From a virus, in the IMG/VR virus record IMGVR_UViG_3300043395_003425, positions 1-40,008 of that record: a stretch of 40,008 nucleotides of DNA; one strand, given 5' to 3'. The notes beneath the pieces were generated by a model that worked only from the letters and a program-made list of their open reading frames with translations, was not told where the DNA came from and ran no database searches. Positions 15,750 to 26,400 of the stretch are shown in pieces. A program made the translations under genes and the position numbers. How positions within the stretch are numbered: position 1 is the stretch's first letter; the number at the start of each line of letters is the position of its first letter.

Positions 15750-18700
15750 TTATCTTGATAATACTACAAAATCAACAAATTCGGTTGCTGCGGTTAAGCT
15801 TAAGTTACCACCTATCCATGTTGTTACAATACCTGGATTTGTATGACTAGGTCTTTCTATTCTAAAATTAAAACCAGTAGTACTTTTTCCGGTAATTGTG
15901 GCTATATTACCAATTTCATTTGAAGCATACGTTATGTTTGATATTGTAAATAGAATGATATAATCCGTAGTATCCAAAGGATTGGTAAATGTTATAACAT
16001 ATCTATTGAATGTATCTAAACTCAATGTACTACTAATATTATAACGATTTAATATAGTATAATTTGCAGCATTATTAGAAGCCGTTCCGTCATATCTCAC
16101 AGTACCAAACGCCTTTACTGCCGGTGGGTATCCATATCCATTACTAAATTTGGATATAGCTCTATCAACCATTAAACTACCAGTAATTTCGGTTGAAAAA
16201 TTATAAGAACCACTAGTACCAGAAGTTACTCTTAAATACGCAGAATCATCTATAACCGATTGGAATCCACCTCCGTTTATTACAGTACCAGCCGATAAAG
16301 TTTTAATACTCACCGTTCTTGATGCTGAATTAGTTAATGCAGTATAAACCGTGGAATTAAATCCATAAGGTGGATAATTATTTGAATCAGATGTATCTTG
16401 CGAATGGGCGTATGCATATCCTACATATGTCAAATAATATGTTACTCCAGATTGTAATTCTGCTATTATTGTCATTTTTGCTGCCGGTAGATATGAAGTT
16501 TGTCCACTTGGATAATATGATTGTGTCCATTGAAATCCATTCCATTCCCAATAAGTGTTTACCGTACCTTGCGCATATGCCTGAACAGCATTTGAATCTG
16601 CTACATATTCGGTGAAGTTTTGTGGCCAGTATCCAGTTTTAGATAATCTTAAACGTGCGGTGATGAATCCATCCGCTGAACCATTCGCTTGAACATAATT
16701 ACCATAATCAAAAGGAAAATTCACTGTAATTATATGAACTCCTGATACCGTAGCCGTAAATGAGCCATTAGAAGAAGGTTGTATATAATAATCATATGCA
16801 ACAGTACCACCATAATATGGGTCATAAGTACCATCATTTGGTACACCATTTGTTTGTGTAGATGATGTGGTAAATGTACCAATAGTTGCATTTGAATAAC
16901 TTACACCGATTGGGTCCGGTAATGTTTTTTTAGTAGAAGCTAAAAATCTTAATTGACCTTCATCATCAAATACCGAAATAGATTCTGATGGTTCTGAATA
17001 TAATTGAATATTTTGATTAGAGGAAATGATTGATCCAGGTGAAATTGTCCATCCACCAATTTGTCCATTATTTGTATTAATTGAACCTTTTATTGATAAA
17101 TCTTCACCATTCCAAACCAAAGAACCAGATACACCAATCATAGATACTTTTGGTATAGTTTGGTCAAATCCCATAAAAATACCATTATTATTAAATCCTT
17201 GAACTTGGGATTCGGTTACCCATCCATTGAATATACTAGAACTTATCTGTCCTATTGAAATGTATGGATTTGCGTTTGAACCACTTTCATTTGCATTTAA
17301 AGTAATCAATGCGTTTCCACCCCTTGCACCAATATTAATTGTTTTATCAACATATTGTTCTACCGCAAAAAGTACATCAGTTGCTACAGAACTAAATTGA
17401 GCTCCAAATGTAGTCCAATTCGTGTTACCACCTCCAGGAAAATTCCAAAACAATCCAGAACCAGCCGTACCCGCACTTCCGTTAAGACCAGTATTATTTG
17501 TTAAATAATAGTTACTTCCATATTTTACAATATCTTTTCTTTCGGTTGTGTGAAAGTAATTATTATTACCCGCAAACAATCCTCTATAAACAACACCAGG
17601 TCCAGGCCCACCTGCAGTTCCAGTTGTGCCAGCCGTTCCAGTTGTGCCCGATGTACCAGTTGTTCCAGATGTGCCTGCCGCAGCCGAAACTGCCCAAGTA
17701 TTTGTTGCATCTGGCGGATAACCTGTATTTACGTTATTATCATTAGTTGATGTGTGTGTATTTGAATTTATATATGTTGAAACACCGTATCTTACAGTAT
17801 CATCAGGATAATAAGCTGTTGCTGGTGCCCAAATACCTCTATAACTTCCTTCAGGTATACCAGGCTCTCTTTGTCTGATTGAACCAACTATTGTTAATTG
17901 GTCACCATCCCAAAACATACCTTTACCAGATGTACCGGTTGTTTTAATTGAAAAACGTCCTGTTGTACCATTTGCACCATCCTCATATACTCCTAAGAAT
18001 ATACCAGGTCTATTATACCCAATAACACCGGCCCCACCAATCGAAACCCCAGTTCCTTGAGTACCCTGTGTTCCGGTTTGTCCGATGGCAATATATGGGT
18101 CAGTTCTACCACCTGCTAATACAATATTTGCAAAAGCACCAGTTCCATCTTTTGTACCAACGTTTAAAGTATTTTTTACATAAGATTCTTCAAATATTGC
18201 AATTTTAGCAGATACAAAAAATTCTTCTTGTCCCAAATACTGCCAATAAGCAGTATCAGCGTAAGGAACGGTACCATCTGGTTGTTGTGCCCCAACTGGT
18301 GTTCCAGGTCCACTACCCGTTATTGCCGCCCAATAGTGTGTTTCTTTATTTATAGTTGCTGGGTCTGGCCAAATTACTGCATCCCTTCTTTGATTTGCAG
18401 TTTCCGCAATATAATCCAATGTAGATTTCCAAACCCCTCTCATCACTATACCAGGACCAGTATTACCTTCATATACTACCGATAATGATAAAGTTTTATA
18501 AAGTGTTTCTCTACCCTCACAATCGATTTGGAATACAATTTCACCCGATGCAATTGTTTCAGGACTAGACCATCCAGTTATACCTGCAAATGATGCTGGT
18601 GTTCCCGAAACATGTGAACCTGCGGTTAATCCACCGGCTAAAGTTAAATGTCCCGAGTATGATAAAATACTTACTCTACATTGATTTGGATAGCCGAGAT

Positions 18701-21700
18701 TACCATAAGCATCTAACTTACCACCACTAAATGATGAAACGTTTGTTAATTCTAAATCACCTCTAAAAACTCTTATAGTTGTTGTAGATAGGTCAAATTC
18801 TAATTCGCCCGAAACTCTATACATTATTCCACCATTTTCACTAGATAAGTTTGCACTATACGGTGCCGGTGGAGTAAATTGTACTGCAATTGACTGAGTT
18901 ACATAAGAAACTTGTTTTGCGTTTTCAAAATCAATTTTATAAATAACTTGTCCAGATTTGTTAATAGCCGGTGCGTACCAACTTCTTAAATCAGGCAAAG
19001 TTGCGGGGTTAGATGGTGGAAATTTACTTCCACTCACACCCACAAATGAAGATGATGTAAATATTGATGCAGAATAGTATCCTAAGTTTCCTAAGAAAGT
19101 TCCATCCAAATAGTTATATACTTCCTGAGATGGAACATATGAGGATGTATGTTCTAATGGGTCAGGCCCTTTAAATCCTCTTATCTGAATAGAACTTCCA
19201 GAAAATTCAGTTGTCCAAAGGTCTGCTGTAATAGAAGTATTTTCATTTGTTGCATTGAATGAATATGCATCTGCTCCAGTTTTTACACCTGCAATTGAAA
19301 TTTCTGCGGCTGCTCTAATAGGTTGTGCAGCCGCATTACTACCATCCCTTATAGTAACTTTCCATGTTGCAGTTTGACCAGGCAAAGTTGCATTGTATGA
19401 TGGAACGGTATATGTGTTTGAAAGTTGAATACCCGTTTCTGGACTACCATCTTTGAAGAATTGATAATATACCGAACCGGTTGTATTAAACGCTGTAGCG
19501 GTTAGTGTAATATCATCCAATGGAGATGTAACTTGTCCATCTCTATCAAAATTTACAAGTTGAGAAGTTGCGGATAATGATACTGCTCTTGCATTTGGTG
19601 GTGCAACATTTTTAGTAAACGTTTGTGTTCTACTATATAAAGAAGATGTATATTGATGTCCCGCACCCAATGCATATGGATAAACCAATATATTGTAAAG
19701 TACACTTGCAGATACATATGGGTCATCAAATTTTCTAAACCTTAATGTTGCCGTATCAAATGAAGATGATGATAATGATTGTGTTGCTATATTACTTCCA
19801 CTTGCTAATGTAATTCTCCAAGTACCAGGAGCTGCAGATTGTGTTGTAAAAGTTAAGAAATCATTTCCTTCTCTTACTCTAATTGAAGTATCAGCACTTC
19901 TATAAGCAGATTCAGAAACATATCCTATTTCATTTGCGTTTATAGTTGCATTAAGAGGTGATATAATAATTTCAATCGGTGGAGGTCCATCCAAAACTTT
20001 TGTAAAATATTGGTAAACACTTGCAGTATAAACCGAAGATGTATAATATGGTTGTATTTCTAAAGGAAATTGAATACTTCCACTTAAATTAGTCATATTT
20101 GAAGATGCACTAAAAATAAGTGATTCAGTATAATTATTATCAAATCTTATATCACCTTTAGTAATATTATTTGCTACAATTGATGCAGTTGCAATATGGA
20201 AAGTTCCTGGAAACCTACTACCAGTAAATAAAAGATATCTTGAACCCTGTTTTAATCTTATTTCTCCGGCAGATGGTTTATAATCATTTACAATACCTCT
20301 TGAATTTGCATTTAGGTTTACATTTGCAGGAATTATCTCAAACACAATACTTTCATCTCCAGGTTTTCCTTCAGGAACTATTGTAAATGTTTTATTAACA
20401 CTTACCGATTCCGATGAGTATGGTTCGATGTAAGTCCAATTAATAGTAAGAGTTTTACTTTGAGATATTGGATTTCCTACAAATTGACCAAAAGGTTTTG
20501 ATGGAATTATAAAATTATTATCATCAGTTGCTACAACGGTAATGTCTCTATTAAAACTTTGTGTTGTGTAGTAAACCCAATATTCAGGAACATAATCTTT
20601 GTTAATTGACATTGACGGATAAACCATCACGGATCCAGATATTGGATTGATATTTGTACCTCTTCTGTAAAACGATGCAGTTGCACTAGCAGAAGGTGGT
20701 GCAAAAGTATTTGAAAGTCTTGGATTAATTGTAAATGTATCGGCATCATATGCAACAAATCCCGCATCCAAACCATCCAAAAGGTCAGTAAGAGTTAGTG
20801 TTGCGTATATTGATGCTGTTAATGATGGTTGAGATGGAGTTGGTTCAGAGCCAGAACCAATTAAATAAATTGTTCTCTGCCCATCTATTGAATCTCTATT
20901 AAAAACCGCGTTATAATCTAATTGACCAGACCCCGTTAATCCAGGATAAACCCCTTTAACAAATCCACTAGCTGATGCTTGCGTTAATGTTACATAGTAA
21001 GAACCAGATGCAACATATAATCTATTATTAGAACGCCCATATGGTAAACCACTTCGTATATTTAATTCATTAATACCATCAATTCTTACAGCCTGTACTT
21101 CTAAAGAACCAGATGGGTCATTATTTCTAATTACAGTTCCTCTATATGGTCTAATCTCATAATTTACACCACCTTTACCATCAATTACTCTTGTAATTAC
21201 AAATGAATCAGTTACACCTTCACATTCACCTGTAAATTCAATATATTGAACAATGACATCTTCTCTAGAGCCAGTAAAGTTACTAACAGTAAGAGTAACT
21301 AAATCTGTTTCTCTGTTCAATAAAAGACCTGGCATTTGTCCTCCAACATATTGGGATGAAGATAATTCATTTCCAAAAAAGTCATAAGAACGAGATGTAT
21401 ATGTTACTGAACCTGTCAAATAACTTTTAATTACATCAATAGAAATTACAGTAGGTGGTACAGGATTACCATTTCCTGAACCAGAATCAAATTGAAAATA
21501 TAGATTTGAAGGTACTAAACTTAAATTTTTATTAATAACATTCAGATTACCACCATCAAACGTTTTACTTTCTTCAACAATTACAGGTATGTAATTATTA
21601 TTTATATCATAAAATTGAAATCTGAAATCAAATGTTTCTCTTGGTAATGTTCTAGGAATTGGTTGGATAAATGTTATTTCATCCGGAGAAAATGATGTTT

Positions 21701-23201
21701 CTTGGGAAGCTCTTAGGCTGACATCGGATATATACCAATCAGTTCCTTTAACTTCAAAAACTAATTTTACATTCGATAAATCTTCTGCTTTAAAATTTGC
21801 ATTAATTTCAGATTTTTGAAGTAAACTATTATCTGAAGTTAATGTAAGAATATTTTGTGTAGTTCCTACACTTGTAATTACATTATTAAAGGTAGATTGT
21901 CTTGAACCACTTAGATAAACTTTTAAACTATCAGAAGTATTAGCCGGACTACCAACTCTCGCATTAAATGTTAAACTATATTCTGTATTTGGACTTATAT
22001 CCAAAGATTTAGATGTAAAAAATAAATTTGTTGTTGAAGTATTTAACTTTACAGAATTGTATAAATAATTTTGATTAAATTGCGTTGTGATATTATTAGA
22101 TGAAGTTAACCAGTAATTTTTATAATTAAAAAGGTCAAAACCACCATAATATTCTTCATTTTTTGTTGTAGTTTCTAAATCTCTTAAAACTTCATTAGAT
22201 TCTAATTGTATTTCCTGAATAAATTGATAATCGGAAAGGTCTGATTGTGATTTTCTAAATATCTTTACTCTAGCAACATCTCCAACAAATGTTGTTAAAT
22301 CGGATAATGTTATTTTTGCAAATGAACCTGTAAGTGCTGTTTTTAAATTATCTAATCCTTCTACATAATTAAATGATGCGGTATATCCTTGATTAGAAAA
22401 ATCAGAAACTAAACCATTAACGGTATAAGGAGTTTGTATGTATAAATCGGTTTTATTTATAACATCCGATGCAATAGAAGAAAATCCTAAATCCGCAAAT
22501 TGAATTGTTGTACCCACTACCGAACCCGTCCAAGCACCACCATCATTTATTTGAATTAAATAATTTGTTGGATTAGAAAAATCAGTTAATTTTACACCAG
22601 CTTGTGGTACCTGTGCAAATCCATCTACAGTTCCTTTCTTTGTAATATTAGAAACAATGTTCGAATAAATAGGTTTTACTATTTCGTTTATTGATACTTG
22701 TGGTCTTCTATAAAATCTTACTTTATCTTCGTTAGATAATAGTTTATTTATTTTAAATCGTTTTTCCCACTTTACATTATAAACACTTTTCCATTCATCT
22801 GGAATTGGAAGTGTATTACCACTCTCATCCACATAAGTTTTTAACTCACCTAATATTGTAATATTCGCTTCCCCAATAGGTGTATCTTCATATACATAAA
22901 CCGCTATAAGTTTTGAAGCACCTTCATAATACTCTGGAACGCCATTTCCTGGCTCATAATAAACAGGATTACCATTAACATCTAAAATTTGTATTTTTAT
23001 TTCAGTTGATTCTTTTAGATGCTCAGTACCTTCAATTAAAAATCCATTTTTACCACCTGTAAAAGTATCCTTAAATTCAGTTATTTTAAAATAAGTTGAA
23101 TTTGGATTACTGTCTATGATATATGTTTGAAAAGAACTTAATTTTACTACTTCATTAAGATTACTTTTCTGGCCATCTGCGTATTTTTTAATTCTAGGCA
23201 T
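15750..23201 (-). CDS. Giant tail fibre / receptor-binding protein (2483 aa)
   Basis: A 2483-aa beta-rich protein with many Ser/Thr/Tyr/Asn. The N-terminal 700 residues contain several Ig- or carbohydrate-binding-like units. The middle (about 900-1450) has tandem Ig-like repeats with recurring NATINANE/NVNLNANS and GTxxI patterns. Three segments (about 1580, 1780 and 1870) resemble CBM5/12-type modules (RGxW/F, then Y, then DxVxY). A Gly-X-Thr collagen-like stretch (GTSGTTGTSGTTGTAGTTG) lies near 1840. Two copies of an IxIGQ...GIFxG...GxxxWxGxxLxIxGSI module follow at about 1670-1770 and 1920-2010, then GGWTIS and a C-terminal domain typical of phage fibre tips. No peptidase, lyase or autocleavage motif is visible. 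It probably forms the long fibre that contacts the host. Its ATG at 23201 follows an ATATTTAT element. Confidence 0.88.
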   Translation of the reverse strand: MPRIKKYADGQKSNLNEVVKLSSFQTYIIDSNPNSTYFKITEFKDTFTGGKNGFLIEGTEHLKESTEIKIQILDVNGNPVYYEPGNGVPEYYEGASKLIAVYVYEDTPIGEANITILGELKTYVDESGNTLPIPDEWKSVYNVKWEKRFKINKLLSNEDKVRFYRRPQVSINEIVKPIYSNIVSNITKKGTVDGFAQVPQAGVKLTDFSNPTNYLIQINDGGAWTGSVVGTTIQFADLGFSSIASDVINKTDLYIQTPYTVNGLVSDFSNQGYTASFNYVEGLDNLKTALTGSFAKITLSDLTTFVGDVARVKIFRKSQSDLSDYQFIQEIQLESNEVLRDLETTTKNEEYYGGFDLFNYKNYWLTSSNNITTQFNQNYLYNSVKLNTSTTNLFFTSKSLDISPNTEYSLTFNARVGSPANTSDSLKVYLSGSRQSTFNNVITSVGTTQNILTLTSDNSLLQKSEINANFKAEDLSNVKLVFEVKGTDWYISDVSLRASQETSFSPDEITFIQPIPRTLPRETFDFRFQFYDINNNYIPVIVEESKTFDGGNLNVINKNLSLVPSNLYFQFDSGSGNGNPVPPTVISIDVIKSYLTGSVTYTSRSYDFFGNELSSSQYVGGQMPGLLLNRETDLVTLTVSNFTGSREDVIVQYIEFTGECEGVTDSFVITRVIDGKGGVNYEIRPYRGTVIRNNDPSGSLEVQAVRIDGINELNIRSGLPYGRSNNRLYVASGSYYVTLTQASASGFVKGVYPGLTGSGQLDYNAVFNRDSIDGQRTIYLIGSGSEPTPSQPSLTASIYATLTLTDLLDGLDAGFVAYDADTFTINPRLSNTFAPPSASATASFYRRGTNINPISGSVMVYPSMSINKDYVPEYWVYYTTQSFNRDITVVATDDNNFIIPSKPFGQFVGNPISQSKTLTINWTYIEPYSSESVSVNKTFTIVPEGKPGDESIVFEIIPANVNLNANSRGIVNDYKPSAGEIRLKQGSRYLLFTGSRFPGTFHIATASIVANNITKGDIRFDNNYTESLIFSASSNMTNLSGSIQFPLEIQPYYTSSVYTASVYQYFTKVLDGPPPIEIIISPLNATINANEIGYVSESAYRSADTSIRVREGNDFLTFTTQSAAPGTWRITLASGSNIATQSLSSSSFDTATLRFRKFDDPYVSASVLYNILVYPYALGAGHQYTSSLYSRTQTFTKNVAPPNARAVSLSATSQLVNFDRDGQVTSPLDDITLTATAFNTTGSVYYQFFKDGSPETGIQLSNTYTVPSYNATLPGQTATWKVTIRDGSNAAAQPIRAAAEISIAGVKTGADAYSFNATNENTSITADLWTTEFSGSSIQIRGFKGPDPLEHTSSYVPSQEVYNYLDGTFLGNLGYYSASIFTSSSFVGVSGSKFPPSNPATLPDLRSWYAPAINKSGQVIYKIDFENAKQVSYVTQSIAVQFTPPAPYSANLSSENGGIMYRVSGELEFDLSTTTIRVFRGDLELTNVSSFSGGKLDAYGNLGYPNQCRVSILSYSGHLTLAGGLTAGSHVSGTPASFAGITGWSSPETIASGEIVFQIDCEGRETLYKTLSLSVVYEGNTGPGIVMRGVWKSTLDYIAETANQRRDAVIWPDPATINKETHYWAAITGSGPGTPVGAQQPDGTVPYADTAYWQYLGQEEFFVSAKIAIFEESYVKNTLNVGTKDGTGAFANIVLAGGRTDPYIAIGQTGTQGTQGTGVSIGGAGVIGYNRPGIFLGVYEDGANGTTGRFSIKTTGTSGKGMFWDGDQLTIVGSIRQREPGIPEGSYRGIWAPATAYYPDDTVRYGVSTYINSNTHTSTNDNNVNTGYPPDATNTWAVSAAAGTSGTTGTSGTTGTAGTTGTAGGPGPGVVYRGLFAGNNNYFHTTERKDIVKYGSNYYLTNNTGLNGSAGTAGSGLFWNFPGGGNTNWTTFGAQFSSVATDVLFAVEQYVDKTINIGARGGNALITLNANESGSNANPYISIGQISSSIFNGWVTESQVQGFNNNGIFMGFDQTIPKVSMIGVSGSLVWNGEDLSIKGSINTNNGQIGGWTISPGSIISSNQNIQLYSEPSESISVFDDEGQLRFLASTKKTLPDPIGVSYSNATIGTFTTSSTQTNGVPNDGTYDPYYGGTVAYDYYIQPSSNGSFTATVSGVHIITVNFPFDYGNYVQANGSADGFITARLRLSKTGYWPQNFTEYVADSNAVQAYAQGTVNTYWEWNGFQWTQSYYPSGQTSYLPAAKMTIIAELQSGVTYYLTYVGYAYAHSQDTSDSNNYPPYGFNSTVYTALTNSASRTVSIKTLSAGTVINGGGFQSVIDDSAYLRVTSGTSGSYNFSTEITGSLMVDRAISKFSNGYGYPPAVKAFGTVRYDGTASNNAANYTILNRYNISSTLSLDTFNRYVITFTNPLDTTDYIILFTISNITYASNEIGNIATITGKSTTGFNFRIERPSHTNPGIVTTWIGGNLSLTAATEFVDFVVLSR

Positions 23202-23230
23202 TAAAGGGAATTATTTTCTATTGATATAAA

Positions 23231-23238
23231 ATAAATAT
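23231..23238 (-). promoter_or_regulatory. Promoter-like element ATATTTAT
   Basis: The coding strand reads ACAAATATTTATTTTATATC, 29 nt upstream of the giant fibre ATG, in the divergent gap shared with the plus-strand RHH gene. Confidence 0.45.
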
Positions 23239-23248
23239 TTGTAATAAT

Positions 23249-23254
23249 TATAAT
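23249..23254 (+). promoter_or_regulatory. Possible -10 box (TATAAT) for the plus-strand gene
   Basis: TATAAT lies 44 nt upstream of the RHH start and just ahead of the CTAAAGA repeats. No -35 box with 17-bp spacing is present (TTGATA at 23221-23226 is 22 bp away), and TATAAT is common by chance in DNA this AT-rich. Confidence 0.25.
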
Positions 23255-23266
23255 CAATATGAAAAA

Positions 23267-23293
23267 CTAAAGAATACTAAAGAAATCTAAAGA
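23267..23293 (+). promoter_or_regulatory. Three CTAAAGA direct repeats with exact 10-bp period, candidate operator
   Basis: CTAAAGA occurs at 23267-23273, 23277-23283 and 23287-23293, ending 5 nt before the RHH start codon and about 65-90 bp upstream of the fibre gene. RHH repressors (Arc, MetJ, CopG and omega types) bind short tandem half-sites on one face of the helix. The downstream position next to an RHH gene fits autoregulation; this is inferred. Confidence 0.5.
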
Positions 23294-23298
23294 TATAG

Positions 23299-23475
23299 AT
23301 GAAAAAATATGCTATGATACAAATTGATGCCGAAATTCATCAACTTTTAAAGGAGTTTTGTAAAGAGAAAGGATACAAAATAAATGGGTTGGTAGAAACC
23401 CTTATAAAAGAAAAGGTAGAAGCTTCAAAGAAACCTCTACCTAAAAATATATTACCGGTTAATCCTAAAAATTAA
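23299..23475 (+). CDS. Small ribbon-helix-helix type DNA-binding protein
   Basis: A 58-aa product, MKKYAMIQIDAEIHQLLKEF followed by CKEKGYKINGLVETLIKEKV and a Pro/Lys tail. It is the only gene on the plus strand. The pattern is a short beta strand (AMIQID), a helix (AEIHQLLKEFCKEKG), a turn (YKIN) and a second helix (GLVETLIKEKVEA), as in Arc/MetJ/CopG family regulators, which dimerise and insert the paired strand in the major groove. The 3' end overlaps the Mre11/Rad50 fusion gene tail-to-tail by 11 nt. The upstream 10-bp-phased CTAAAGA repeats are a plausible operator. A plus-strand regulator between the fibre and recombination genes may control the switch between them. The fold call comes from sequence pattern only. 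Confidence 0.75.
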   Translation: MKKYAMIQIDAEIHQLLKEFCKEKGYKINGLVETLIKEKVEASKKPLPKNILPVNPKN

Positions 23476-26400
23476 TTTTAGAGAAGCCGTTTTCTTTTTT
23501 AATTTCAATTAATCCATCCACAATATCTCTCATCTGCTCTAAGTGGGAAATTACCCATATAAAATCAAATTGAGTTTTAAGGTATTGCATCATCATAAAT
23601 AGGGATGATAGGTTATCAGCGTCCAATGTTCCAAAACCTTCATCAATTACTAAGAAGTTAGGACGAGGTAGTCCACATATATTAATTAGTGCAACTCTAA
23701 TAGCTAGTCCACTAATAAACTTCTCCATACCACTACACATCTCTAAGTTCCACTCCTGGTCCTCATAAACGATTCTAGCATTAATGTTTCTACCATCGGT
23801 ATCCATTGAAAGTGAGAAATCCACAACCTGTGCTAGAATGTTGTTTACTTCATTTTCAATTACCGGCATTGCTTTGGAAATTAATTCGTAAGGAACACCA
23901 TCTTTTTTCACAGCATCTAAATAGTAAGTGTATAGGTCATTCTTCTTCTCTAAATCTTTAACCTCTTGTATTTTAGCCTTTGTACCATTGATATATGATT
24001 CTATTGAACCAATTTCACCAGTTAGAGTTAATATCTTTTTATTCACATTAGCAATTTCAGATTCAACTCTTTTCTTATCGGTTTCTAAAATTCTTATCTC
24101 TTGGTTAATAGCAGTATTTTTGTTTATTGTTGCAATGTTTTCATTATATCTCACAATATCCGAATCAACTGCATCTAATTGTGTTTTTAGAAGTTCCGAT
24201 TGTGTTTCTAATCCTTTCAATTCTGCTTCGGTTTTCTCTTTAAGAACAACCCCTTTATGGTATTTGTTTCTCAAATCAACTAATTTAGTCCAAACATCTT
24301 CTACTTCTGAAAATGGTTCGGTTGCTTTGATTAGTGCATGTTGTGCAATATTTAGAGTTTCTAACTGAGATTCTTGTGTTTTAACAATCTCTTTGGTTTG
24401 TATAGCATCCTTAACAAATACGTTGTTCATACAAAACTTACAATTTGGGTCATACTCATGCTGCTCCAAATGTTTTAGTTTTTCCAAATTCCTTTCATAT
24501 TGGGATTCTAACTTATCTATTTGTTGTTGAACTTCTGCAAGTTTACCCTTAGCCAAATCCCATTCTTTTTTAGCATCATCAATTGGTAATCCATTCACAG
24601 TATCGTTACTACTTATAGATTGTGAAACCTCATTTAAAACCCCTATAAATTCGTTTATTTTGGTTTCTTTTGTTTTCTTATCAGAATCATTACTTTCTAT
24701 TTTCCTCTCAATGGTCCTTCTGGAATCATTCAATAAATTGATATCCAGATTCGTATCAATTGGTATAAGGGATTCCTTTAAATCAGATATTTGGTTTTGG
24801 ATTTTTTCCTTTTCGGTATTATGACTTTTAAGTGTTTTATTGAACTCATCTAACTCATCTTTTTTAACCCTTAGGTCTCCCTCTTTAGTCGCCAATTCGG
24901 AAGTAAAATCCGTCCTTTTGAAATTTTTGATTAGTACTGCCACTTCCTTAATTTCCTCACTCGCCATCTCATACAACTTATCGAATATATCCAACCCCAT
25001 AAATTGTACAAGCAAGTCCTTTCTCTCCGATTGAGATTTATCAATGAATAGTGCGTTGTTTCCTTGTAAGGATAGGGCAGTGAGTACGAAATCTTCATAC
25101 CTTCCCACATACCCTTCAATGACTTGGTTGGTATCCCTTCTTTCAGTTCCATTAAGGGATTCGCTCTGCCCATCTACCGTTCTCCAGAATTGAACATCTA
25201 CTTTAACGTTCTTTCCCTTATTCACTGTCCTCGCTTCTCTCCTTATTGAGTAAGGAACGCCCTCTACTTCAAAATCCAATTGACAATGGAAGTCCGCCTT
25301 TCTATTGTTCATAATGTGTGCCGCTTTGAATGCTCTACTACACTTATCGAACAGACAAAAGGAGATTGCATCAAACAGTGATGATTTACCACTAGCATTT
25401 GGTGCAAAGAGTCCCATCAGTCCATTTACTTTACTGAAGTTAATAACATTGTCTTCACCATAACTGAACATATTGGAGAATTCAAATCTTACCGGCTTCC
25501 ATTTTACATTTCTTGTTAATTCGTCCGCAACTATTCTACTATTAATATCTTTGTTTAAGGCTTGTATTCCCGCAATTTCTTCATCAGTCACAAATGGCAT
25601 CATTCTTTGAATGTAATCAGTTATGAGTGAGTTTTGATATGTAACATCGGTAATATCATCCAAATCTAATTGATTATCTCTATCACCTGTCTTTTTCTTT
25701 GCCAATGAATCGGTACGAATGGTTGTAAAATCCTCTACACCATATTTCATTTTAATTTCGGTAATTGCCCTTTTAGTATCTGCCGCATCGGTATCGGAAA
25801 ACCTTACCCTAAGACGTGGGTAAGTAGGTAAATCAGTAACGTCAGGTACAACTCCTGCGATAATATCCATAGTGTAGTACCCATAATCGTTTTTAATATC
25901 AACTTCTTCATATGTTAATGTATCTAAATCCCAAACTAAGAAACCATGCTTATCTAATGTCTCACCAAAGTTTTGTTGTACCAAAGAACCCGCATACACA
26001 CATTTACATCCTTTTGGTGAAATCATTTCTTGTCTTTTATGAATATCACCTAATAATGCCAAATCAAATCCATCAAACATATCAGTTGTAAAATGACGAG
26101 ATGATACCACATAACCAACATCGGTTTGAGAATGGTCAACCGGTCCATGAAATAGGGCAACCTTTAATCGGGCGGATTGTAAGCCAAAATCATCGGCCAT
26201 TACCCAATTATCTTTGTTATCAAAAATACTGAATACTGAAAATGCTACACCATCTACCCAATGAACTGAAGTATCTTTTAGATATGTAAAATTAGGTAGG
26301 TTAAGTGCTTCCACAATTGGAGAAAGAACATCTAATCGGTCTTGGTTGTTCATATTACAATCGTGATTACCAGCAATTAGAATTGTTGGACAGTGTTTAG

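Noticed and set aside
15750-23201. Diversity-generating retroelement target in the giant fibre
   Set aside because: No reverse transcriptase, template repeat or accessory gene is present in the window.
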